Assembly: GCA_948470475.1 (NCBI GenBank)
Contig: OX419337.1
Location: forward strand, 5,100,708-5,164,707
Source of the DNA: Galaxea fascicularis
Lineage: Eukaryota > Cnidaria > Anthozoa > Scleractinia > Euphylliidae
DNA length: 64,000 nt
Direction of reading: 5' to 3'
Made by a program: the position numbers and the translations under genes. Positions 47,593 to 56,998 of the stretch are shown in pieces; the first letter of the stretch is position 1; each line of letters starts with the position of its first letter. The notes beneath the pieces are model-generated. The model saw only the letters and a program-made list of their open reading frames with translations. It was not told the DNA's origin and made no database searches.

Positions 47593-48234
47593 ATGAAATT
47601 CAAGTTAAAAATGGCGGCCAATGTAAAATTTATAAATGAAGCCACGAAGATCCTACGCCCTCTGCGTAATGATGTTGATAACTTTGTCCTGTTTGAAAAC
47701 GAAGTTGAGGAAAACCTGATGAGATTATTCGAAAAGCATCGAAATAATCAGAATTCGATTGAAAGAGTGCGAAATTCGGTCATTGAAGTTGGTTCGATCA
47801 TTGCTGGGGAAATAACCATCTTGCTGAAAAAGTTGCATAGGCGACTCAGTTCCCGGAATAAAGCCCATAATCCTTGGACTGTCCAAGTTAAAAGGGATTT
47901 TCCAGTGCAAATATTCGCTTTTCTTCTACATATGGTAAAGAAGGCAAGGTCATCTTACGGTGTCACCCATTCGGAAAGCAGATTCCTGGATATCATTGTT
48001 TACAACGAAGAGAATCGAGTGCTTAGAGATTTATCTCGAGTTTGCGACGTCAACCGACAAGCAATCGTGGAACATTTTTCAAAGACATTTCAGGGACCCA
48101 GGAAAGGAAATGCAAGGGTGGTTGTGAGTGCTCAAAAGCCATTTACCTTGTCTTACTCGAGGAAAGGGTCATATGTTGTAATTAAATGCTACTACAAGTT
48201 TACAAATGCATATGGATATATTTTTCAAAGTTGA
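47593..48234 (+). CDS. Unrecognised 213-residue protein of the CAC-ended transposon
   Basis: No known family is recognised. The protein is basic and mostly helical. It has a heptad-like stretch in the first third (FENEVEENLMRLFEKH). A segment near residue 150 (LRDLSRVCDVNRQAIVEHF) could be a helix-turn-helix-like DNA-binding element. No Kelch, Myb, THAP or zinc-finger motif is seen. A second Met at residue 7 (47611, AAAATGGCGGCC) has a better translation context and may be the true start, giving 207 residues. It starts about 75 bases inside the left terminus and is convergent with the transposase. By analogy with two-gene transposons it may be an accessory DNA-binding or targeting protein. 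That is inference. Confidence 0.7.
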   Translation: MKFKLKMAANVKFINEATKILRPLRNDVDNFVLFENEVEENLMRLFEKHRNNQNSIERVRNSVIEVGSIIAGEITILLKKLHRRLSSRNKAHNPWTVQVKRDFPVQIFAFLLHMVKKARSSYGVTHSESRFLDIIVYNEENRVLRDLSRVCDVNRQAIVEHFSKTFQGPRKGNARVVVSAQKPFTLSYSRKGSYVVIKCYYKFTNAYGYIFQS

Positions 48235-48821
48235 AATAGACTGTTGTAAAACTAATAGACTGACACTTCATTGCTCAAGTTTTAAATTCATTGTTTAATG
48301 TGTAATCTGCAACAACTTATGACCCAATATCTTTTCACAAGTTTATGAAAGTGTTCATTTATGGGTCATCATAAATAAATGTATGTTCATAATTAAGTAA
48401 ACATATACATGTACATGTTTCCCACAACAGAATGCATTTGATATGTTAACTGTTACCACTTTTGGCCCATTTCTTTAAAAAAATTATGAAAGTGAACATT
48501 ATGGGCCATCACAAATAAACAAATGCATGTTCATTAGAGCAGTTTTCAACTAAGTTGAAAAAGCAATCAACAACAACAACAACTTTCATTGTACTCAAAA
48601 TTCCTGATGCATCCCTGATGCCCTCAACGATCAATAACTTTGGTTTTGGTTTCTCTATGATTTGAGATTGGCTGATTAGTTTGACAATAAATTGAAAACC
48701 ACTCTAAATAACCAAATAAATAAATATTTCCCACAACACATTTGAGCCACATATGGCCTACTGCTTTGCAAGCCTACATCTAGTCCTGCATGTGATTAAA
48801 TATTTCTGATTTTTTTTTAAA

Positions 48822-51778
48822 CTATGTCCTGGTGTCACCTAACAGCTGCGGCAAAATGTTTCCCTGCTCAACACTCTGTTGGATAAATTTCATGATTGGA
48901 TCACCACAGAATGTACATTTTTCATCAGTGGCACTAGTTTTTTCTAGATTGCAGTAACAAAACCTTGGGTCAGAAAACACCCTGTCTGGGATGTATACAG
49001 CAGTATGCTTGTATGTACTAAGGTTGAACCCTTGTTCAGGAAGCCACACTAACATTACAAACTCATGTTTGAAGATCTCATACCAGCGCCTTTTATAAAA
49101 TGTATTTTCGCTTAGTTTTTTCAAAGCAATGTGTTTTGCTTCCCTCCCTTCCATTGTTACGATACCAAGCCCCTGCCCATATTTCTCATGTAGCTCTTTA
49201 GTGTGGGCAGGAATGATGTGTCCAATTGTCCACACAGTAGGATTTACAGAGGTAGGGAGAAACAATGCATTCACCCGATAATAGTCACGAGCACTAATGC
49301 TCAGTTCTGTAAGCTGTTCAACAGTAATATCAAACCTGCTGAAGAGTGAGACACAATCCCTTAGTCTCAGTCCAAGGTATGCAAAAATCAGAACTGTTTT
49401 CCTTTGTTGGTGAGAATCATTTTCACTACTAAGCCATTTAATCAATCTCATAAAATTGTGGCAAAGTAGCCTGGAATCTTTTCCAGTAAATCTATACTGG
49501 AGATCCTGACCCTTACCCTGTGTTTCGTCGTACCACTTCTTTACCTTTCTTGCCAAACATTTGGCCTTTACCTCAAACTTCAGTGCAGTTACAACTCTAG
49601 ATACAATGCTATCATTTGGAATGTCTGCAAACTTTTTGCAGCTGTCTGGAAGATTTGATTTTCCGACTGCCTCTTTCAGAACCCCCTTGAAGAAATACTG
49701 CCAGGCATTATTCTTAATGTGCAAAGGCTCCACATGGGCAAGATCAATCAGTTTCCCAATTAGAGGCACAAATTCTTGGCGACTCTTCTTACGTGCAATA
49801 AATTCTGTGACTTTGCTTCGAAATTGTTTCTCCTTAACTTGTTTGTCAGACAAGGATTTTTTAAATTTGTCAACCTCATTTGCAATTTTGACCCTCTCTT
49901 CATACTTCCAAGGCTTCCACATGGTCTGTGTCCTTAGTGGCCGGATAGCACTTCCCTGTGACAAACTTAGCTGGGATAAAAATGTCCCCTTTAAGTCAGT
50001 GCAGTTGTCTTTTGAAACATCTGCAAAAGTTGAGAAAAATCTTGCACTATTGGGAAGTTCACCCCCCAGCATAGCCAACATCTTCATGTCATTTGGCAGT
50101 TCAGCACATTTGAAGGTTACATGGAAGCCCTCAATTTCAAAGACTTTTTTCTCTATCTCGCTAATTTCTTTGCACAAGAACTGACAGTACTTGCGGACAA
50201 CTGGGGAAGTCTCCTCACAATTACCCCCAAAAATAATAAAGTTGTCATTGCTTGATGCAACCCTCTTACCAACATTAATAAAACTTAACAGAAAGGAACA
50301 TGCACTCTCATTCTTCCCAAATGGGCAGCCATCCCCACCCACTGCAAATAAAAAAGTACCCTCAGTTTTGCCAAACCACTGAAGGGTTTCCTTTCTGTCT
50401 TTTCTGAGGTAAAATTTTGCTAACCGTGGCAAATACTCGATTAACTTTCGAAAGCAACCTTGTGTTGTTTCATCTTCCATAACACCTTGAAACTGTTCTT
50501 CTAATTTGTACACATTTCCAATGTTGACTTGGTTGATTTCTTTGACAAGCTTGTTATAGGGCAGTAATTTTGGAATAGGGCAGTTTGGCATTAAAGTAAT
50601 AGCTGACCTCCCATTTCCCATTGTTTCCTTTTTTTTCATTGATAATGCAAGTCTTACAGACTTGTATTTCCGCTTGCCCATTACACCACTACTATAGAAA
50701 ACTGCAATGCTTCTCTTTACATTTTCTGGCGAACTTTCAAAAGCTTTTGAATTTTCCTTAAATGTAGCTGAAACAACCTTCTTTGTTAAGATTTTCTGAC
50801 TTAAAACATAATCTTTCATGTCGTCTACTTTACATCGTTTAGCTAAGGTGTCAAACATCCCATCAAAGGCTGGTTTTAAGTTACTCTCGGAACCTCCATG
50901 GATTATGGAAGCAGTTTTCATTGTTTCATGCCGTCTTTTCGCTGCTGTTCTTGATGACATATTTGATTTCCCATCCACCAAAATAGTTGGGGGTCTTGTT
51001 CGTGAACTAATATCAGTGTTAACTGGTTGTAACTGCAAAGAAAAATACTTCATTACCCCCTTTTCTATATTACACTGAAAAAAATCATCTTATAGTGAAG
51101 ACTATTTTACTAACCTGACCATTTTGAGTTTCACCAGTCAAGTCTCTCAATATTTCCCATGAATCACTGACCTTTAGGTAACAAAAAATTAAATTAATCA
51201 TTCATTTCCAAAAATGTTCATTGCACAAATAAAACAAAAGCTAACAGCAATTAATTAATTAATTATTATAAGTGGCAACTTATAGAAGAACCATTTTCCA
51301 GAAATGATGAACAAATCAGAAGTATTTATCAATACATAAAAAGAAAAATAAACTTTCTTTAATCCTAAACTAACAGAGTAGGTTGTTTAATGCTAATATC
51401 TTCAAGTTAACTACTCTAAAAACTAATTAACTTAAGCTCATTATATATAATAAGCAAAATAACTAGCTACCTAAATAATTAACTACATGTAATCTATTAG
51501 TCTATACCTAACCTACTTAAGAATACAACAGAACATCTTGTTGCTTATTAACAGCATGTATCAGTGTTTGATCAGTTAATTAATATAACTCAATAATTAC
51601 ATGTATGTCCTCACTGACTAACCTAACTAACCTTTGATTTTAGTCTATTAATTTTCCTCGTGTTTGTGCTAAGCTCTGCCTTCAAACTTCTACACTGTTC
51701 CACTGCTTTCTCCCTCGCTTCCTTTCGGGCTTTCATAAAGGCATTAACATCGAATCGACTGTTCTTAGTGTGTGGCAT
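48822..51778 (-). CDS. Putative DDE transposase, three exons, 804 residues
   Basis: Exons 51632-51778, 51115-51171 and 48822-51032 join in phase 0 throughout with GT-AG borders. The short first exon is basic and coiled-coil-like (FMKARKEAREKAVEQCRSLK). Candidate catalytic residues are Asp302 (FAVGGDGCPFG), Asp383 (LPNDMKMLAMLGGEL) and Glu696 or Glu699 (TMEGREAKH). A conserved-looking LAHVEPLHIKNNA segment (residues 499-511) lies between the second Asp and the Glu, and 313 residues separate these two acids. A C-terminal zinc-ribbon-like CYC...CTFC group follows. RAG1 and Transib show a comparable order (Asp, Asp, a His-containing ALHCDIGNA segment, Glu in SEGNESGNK). The match is by eye only. 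Long uninterrupted frame and clean splice sites suggest a functional gene. Confidence 0.78.
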
Positions 51779-52143
51779 AATGCTAACAGTTCACCTAGTG
51801 CAATACACAAGACACTGTTATGCGTTTAGCCCGGGTATTGAGATATAAGCTAAAATTCAGCAAAACAAAACCGATACGATTCTTCTCTGTGTCTCAAAGA
51901 TGTAAAATATTTCTTTGAAATGCTGTTGTTTGGAAAACTGTTAAATTCTTTCCGAGCCAAAAACGTACCTTTGTAATGTCGAGCAAATCTACGCCATTAG
52001 ACCAAAAAAGTCACTCGTAGAAAGTCCGTCCTTCGAGCGGAACACCATGACATGTTTGGTATCTTCTGAAAGCTGAAGGAACAATCTACCATAATCTTCT
52101 TTGAATGAAGCACTCCAACTTTCCCAGAAGGCGTGAGGACCCT

Positions 52144-52152
52144 CTATTTATA
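52144..52152 (-). promoter_or_regulatory. TATA box candidate for the transposase gene
   Basis: The minus strand reads TATAAATAG at a position inside the right end and about 370 bases upstream of the transposase ATG. It implies a 5' UTR of roughly 340 bases if used. Confidence 0.5.
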
Positions 52153-52231
52153 CCAAACCTTACTCATCCCCAGTCTTCTCTCGAAAATTCCGAATTCGGC
52201 CGCCATTTTCGAAAAACATTGCAATGCAGCT

Positions 52232-52256
52232 TTGTGACGCGCGCTGGCCCGGCGTG
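52232..52256 (-). repeat. Right terminal inverted repeat of the CAC-ended transposon
   Basis: Reverse complement starts CACGCCGGGCCAGCGCGCGT and pairs with 47517-47541. Slightly inside, the minus strand reads AAAATGGCGGCC, also found inside the left end. Confidence 0.85.
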
Positions 52257-52924
52257 TTAAATCCTTTCCGTAGTTCTTTGTCAGCTGATGTATTTAAGGA
52301 AGGAGAATAGAATATTTGATTTTGAGAGAAAATGAAATTTGTCGCGATGGCACCATCAAAACAGACGCTTTGAGAAGTGCTTTCTGGTAATCGTTTGTTG
52401 GAACTTTTCGACAAGAGTAAATTTATAGAAAAACAATTTTCTATTTTAACATGCTTCGAGACGACAAAAAATGACCGTTTGAATTCTGAAACTGTCGATC
52501 AAGGGTAAGATTTTATTAACGTTTCAATGCTCTGTGACATATGATTTGAAGCAGAAACGTAAACAGGAAGACAAAAAATGTTTATGAATAAATTTTGTCC
52601 AAGCTTTGTACAGCGCAGGTGGTGGCTTGAATTTTTAACATGGCACGCGCGACGAATAGTTTTCGAACCGCAGGTAACACGAATTACATTCTTCGGCAAC
52701 TTTCAGCTGCAAAAAAATAAATTAGTAAAACGACGATATGGCGGAAAACTGTGATAATAATTAAAATGTATTTTTCTTTACAAAATAACCCAGTGTTAAC
52801 TAGTTATTGGTTTAAAATGCACCATTATGAAACTCGCGAGTAGTATTGAATCTCTATGTACTGATAATATTCTTGGAGAGTGATCAGATATATCACTGCT
52901 GTGCGATAACTAAAACGCCCAGTT
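52257..52924. other. Intergenic, no feature recognised
   Basis: No gene or repeat is supported except the 8-base duplication copy at 52917-52924 that belongs to the next element. Confidence 0.4.
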
Positions 52925-53661
52925 TAGGCCTTTACACAAATATCACGTAAAATCGCCTAAATATCTTTCCGGAAATTCTCAAAAACAATGTCTAGATATC
53001 CCAAAACTGACGTTTTCTAAATATATCGAAAAATCCTTTAAATATCTAGAAATATCTCGTATTTTTGTTTTGAAAATAAGGCAACTTTGAATCCCCGGCC
53101 CTGGGCCCTAAATCTTCCCCGGCGGGAGCTGAAAAGTACGTCAGAGATTGTCTACACTAGTATTATGGAAATAAAGCAACTTTCAAAACAACATGGATGC
53201 AATGTTTTTTAATGTTTTCTAACTAAATGGTTGAACAGTTGGTATGTCTATCATGTGTATGACGACCCCAGCCGGTCCAGGAGGGAAACTACTTCTCCTT
53301 CTCTACGTATTTCAGGTATTGAAGGATTTGCAGTAGTATGTAAAAGGAGTAGACTCGGGCTCATTATTTCCAGCATCCGCCATTTTGACAAATGGCTGCA
53401 AGTGATACGGAATATATTATTCAAGTGGGAAGCAGCTGAAATGGTTTGTTTCTAGAACGGAGTATTCTGTCAAGAAGATAGCGAGGAAAAGCTGGAAAAC
53501 CGCCAAAAAAGCTGTTAATTTTTCTAAATATCCCAAATATCTCGGAAGCCTCTAAATATCTTTAAAAAAAATCTTGATATTTGTGTAAAGGCCTAGCCTG
53601 CGTGACAGACGCCTTTTACAAGCCGTAAAAGGCGTCTGTCACGCAGGCTAGTAAAGGCCTA
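52925..53661. mobile_element. hAT-like MITE with nested hairpin insertion
   Basis: Inverted ends TAGGCCTTTACACAAATATC (52925-52944) and the reverse complement ending 53595 bound the element. Both ends are followed inward by several CTAAATATC-type motifs that could be transposase-binding sites. Flanking octamers GCCCAGTT (52917-52924) and GCACAGTT (53662-53669) differ by one base, as expected for an 8-base hAT target duplication. The right flank is displaced by a hairpin inserted into the right end at 53596-53650. No coding capacity. Confidence 0.75.
53594..53650. repeat. Perfect 26-base-arm hairpin insertion
   Basis: Arms TAGCCTGCGTGACAGACGCC plus six bases pair perfectly around the five-base loop AAGCC. 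The 11-base sequence GTAAAGGCCTA occurs on both sides (53585-53595 and 53651-53661), consistent with a target duplication. Confidence 0.85.
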
Positions 53662-53688
53662 GCACAGTTGGTTATAATCATATCTATC

Positions 53689-54114
53689 CGGCGCCGCATG
53701 GAACAATATTGTCAGTCAATTTTTATGGTTGTTGAGAAATATATTTGTACCATTGTGTAAAATATTTATGCCTAATAAAATTTAGAAGTACCATTGCAAA
53801 ATATAGTCATGCCTAATAGAATATATATTTTCACCATTGGATCAATTATTTATGCCCAATAAAATATATTCGTGTCACTACCTAATATGTTCACGAAGCA
53901 ATCAAATATGCCCTATTCTAATTGTTTTAAAAACATGTATTTCAGAAAGAATGGTCAGAGCTATTCCGGGCTGGTATTCCTTTTAAAATATATACGGCTA
54001 TTATCATATATTTACGTCTTAAAAAAATATATACGGCTATCACACAAATATATAATATATTTCTCAACAACCATAAAAATTGACTGACAATAATTATTGT
54101 CCCATATGGCGCCC
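53689..54114. mobile_element. AT-rich MITE with internal tandem units
   Basis: Ends of about 55 bases are inverted (GGCGCCGCATGGAACAATA on the left, its relative at the right end), including a shared segment TTGTCAGTCAATTTTTATGG. The interior has about three 50-base units with ACCATTG and ATGCCTAATAAAATAT. Confidence 0.75.
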
Positions 54115-56998
54115 GATACGATACATTTCATACGTATAAACCCCGAGTTTTCACGCGCAAAAAAAAAATGTTGGCCCACTCGTACAGGCAAAATCAAGTT
54201 GATGTATGTGAACGACATAACAACATGTTGACAAACCGATCGAACTTGCGTCTACTCTCGCCAACTTTTGTGTGTGTTGGCAAACTCGCATTTGACCTGC
54301 GAACGTGTGTTGTCTACTTTCAGCCAATCACAATAAGTGCTCTATTCACGTGATTTGCAAGAAACTTCAAAAAAATGGCGAACAAAATAATGCAACCGTC
54401 CAACGGTGAAAGGACCAGGATTTTTCAGTTTATTCATGTGGAAAGAAATAAACACAAGAAAGGGAAGTGTGACTTGGGTTGTTTTATACCACTGCTCAGT
54501 CCAGTTCATGATTTAACAAAACTCCAAATTGGCGTCTACTATTTGTGTACTTTTCTCTAATTTACAGAGAGGGTCTGCGGCCATAGGAAATTGAGGAGCA
54601 AACAGATCTTTGAACACTTTGGATTAAACGTTCCCCATATGATCTTCTTTGAACTTAACCTTGGCATAGTTTACCACGGTAGCAAAACAAAACATTCTAA
54701 GGGAATAACACGCCTGATCTTCAATAGATTATTAATCAGAAAGAAACTAAAGAAAATTCACACCTTTTGGATGACATTGCGCGCAGTTGAACTGACTGCC
54801 TTTTAGGCTGATCACATACTTGCCCTGTAGTTATCATAACTGAGTAACTTAAGAAGGGTCACACTTAAAATGCTGAGCAAAATAATTATTTTCCAATTAA
54901 TATTATGAAAAATAGTACTAGCACCTAAATTACAATGTGTTTGATAGATAGAAAGTGGCAGGTCATCACAAATTAAAATATCTATCAATAACCGAACTGG
55001 ACAAAACTTCGTGATGTTAATTGTAAAGGACAATGAAATAGAATAGTCTTTACTTTGTCAGGCTTCCGACCACGATGGTAGTCAAACCATGCTCTCAGAT
55101 ACAATTGGAGCTCTCTATTTTCACAGCATCAGTCCTCGTTGCCATTATCAGTAATTGTACACACCGAAGGTCCTCCGCTTGTGTGTCCGTTCCTCCTCCT
55201 CTTACTTCCTTCCCTCCTCAGCTATACTTCCTGATATCAATTATCTTTTTGATGATTAATATTCCTAATACATCACCGGCTTCTCGACGACATTGAATTT
55301 TGATGACAGAAGCTGTTTTTTTTATTGATCAGTTATAGTTGACTGTTTATGATACTGATAGAATGTTCTTCGTATTAGTCTTTCAGACTGATTTCTGACC
55401 TTGGGCAATAGTCATCCGCTACATCTTTTTAGATCGTGCCTGAATATGAAGGCAACCCCCCCCCCCCCCCCAAAAAAAAAAATTAACGAAAACACAAACA
55501 AAAAAGAATGGAACAAACTGCAGTCATTTAACGTGGTTTATGTCTTTTATTGCAATCTCGTGCAGCGCCACCTAAAATTCTCTGTTTCCCCTTTAATGTC
55601 TCTCAATAGCGACTGATCCCATGCCCCTCAATTCTTCTTTTTTAAAACCATCTGATCGTCCAAAAAACGTTCGCTCCCCTATGCGACAAATAACGACCGG
55701 TACCATGTCTGTTGGAGCGAGTGAAGTTCACGTGGATGCTGCGAAAGACCTGATATCATTGTATCATATTGTATCATCTTCGATATAATTGTATCACTAA
55801 TAGGAACGCCCCCTTTAATACAGACTCTCGCAGACAGCCAGATTATGTAATCGCCTCGAGGGAATTCGAAGGAATTAGACGTTGGCCGGAATCATCAACT
55901 CGATGTTGTCTGAATTGAGACGTCGAGGACCTCGATAGCCTTACACTGTACGAGAATAGAAACACAATTTTACCCATTTCCACTTTTTGTACGTTTGCAA
56001 AACAAAATATTGAGTTACTTCTTTTTTAGTTCAAGTCAGCTAGATAAGCCAGTGGAGTTTACTTTATGCCCTACTTCGTGACTTAAGGCCAGTATCAAAA
56101 GCATGCTTGAAAGTAAACCAAGAGGGACGTTGTATAGTAAATAAAGAATAAACTGTTCGTCCGGGATCAACTGGGGGATAGCGGTTGCTAGGCTATTAAA
56201 TTGGGCCTTCATGTAACAAACCCTATCTCCTGCTCGGAGTGGCATATTCGCAATGAGTGTAAAGTGAGATCAAAAGATTTTAAGAGCCGAAACTTACAAT
56301 TTTCATCCTAACAGAATGGGTAGAATATTTTTAAACGTGACCATTTATTCATTTCTCAAAACACTTTTGCATAACTTTCCAGTATTGCTGCTTTAAAAGG
56401 TATGCGTGGTGTCTTTTTGACTTACAAATACTTTGTTCTCTTGAGTATTACAATGCTTAATCAGTCTTCCTTCTTAATAATGAAAATATTTACACTATGA
56501 CATATACCACGGTTTGTTTTTCGAACAATTTCTTGGACAATTATACAAGTTAAAACATATTCTGGTGATTGAATAATGTTATGAAAAACGCCCACTTTCT
56601 TTTCTTTCTTTCTTTTTTTTTTTTTTTTTTCGCATGACTAGTCTGCAAGATTGCATGCAAAGTCATGCAATCAAATTCTGTTTATGCTCACAAAAGGCTA
56701 AAAGAAGGCTATTATGCAATAAGGACCTCAAATTAATGAAATCGCCCGTCAAGTGCCCTTGTAATATGCAGGCGGCGATGTTGGTGACATTAATTCAGTC
56801 AACCTGATACCCAGACCTACAGACGTATAAATTAAGATGGTGCGACTTGAGCATTTTATTTAGTGTTAACCACTGGTGTCGTTCAATGCAAATCTTCGAG
56901 GCGACCTTGTTTTGTAAGACATACTTCCAAAGTTTAAGCTTTTAACTTGAAACGGCTGAGAAGAGAAGCTCCAAGAAGCCTCTAGCTCAAATAAATTC
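54115..56998. other. Intergenic, no gene supported
   Basis: Two small open frames (54375-54560 and 54591-54806, plus) look weakly exon-like. The first starts in a good context (AAAATGGCG) and the second follows a TTTACAG acceptor-like site, but no family or reliable splice model emerges. Cytosine and thymine homopolymers occur at about 55457 and 56610. Confidence 0.4.

Larger units (their letters stand above)
47517..52256. mobile_element. CAC-ended two-gene DNA transposon, superfamily not recognised
   Basis: Inverted termini start CACGCCGGGCCAGCG and stay similar for about 25 bases, with possible TTA target duplications (47514-47516 and 52257-52259). Inside are two convergent genes: a 213-residue unknown protein (47593-48234, plus) and a spliced 804-residue putative DDE transposase (48822-51778, minus). 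About 590 bases between their stops contain an imperfect 80-base direct duplication. Termini beginning CAC, a short target site, and a D-D-(H)-E residue order suggest kinship with the CMC (CACTA/Mirage/Chapaev)-Transib-RAG group. The two-gene layout also recalls PIF/Harbinger. Both genes look intact, so this may be an autonomous copy. Confidence 0.78.

Noticed and set aside
49561..50184. 207-codon open frame opposite the transposase
   Set aside because: It is an antisense shadow of the transposase reading frame and has no motif of its own.
47517..52256. Calling the two-gene transposon a RAG or Transib element
   Set aside because: Only residue order and CAC ends agree. The candidate target site is three bases rather than five, no CxxC follows the second Asp, and the second protein has no Kelch repeats.
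54375..54806. Possible two-exon gene
   Set aside because: The first frame has a good start and the second an acceptor-like site, but no donor joins them convincingly and neither resembles a known protein.
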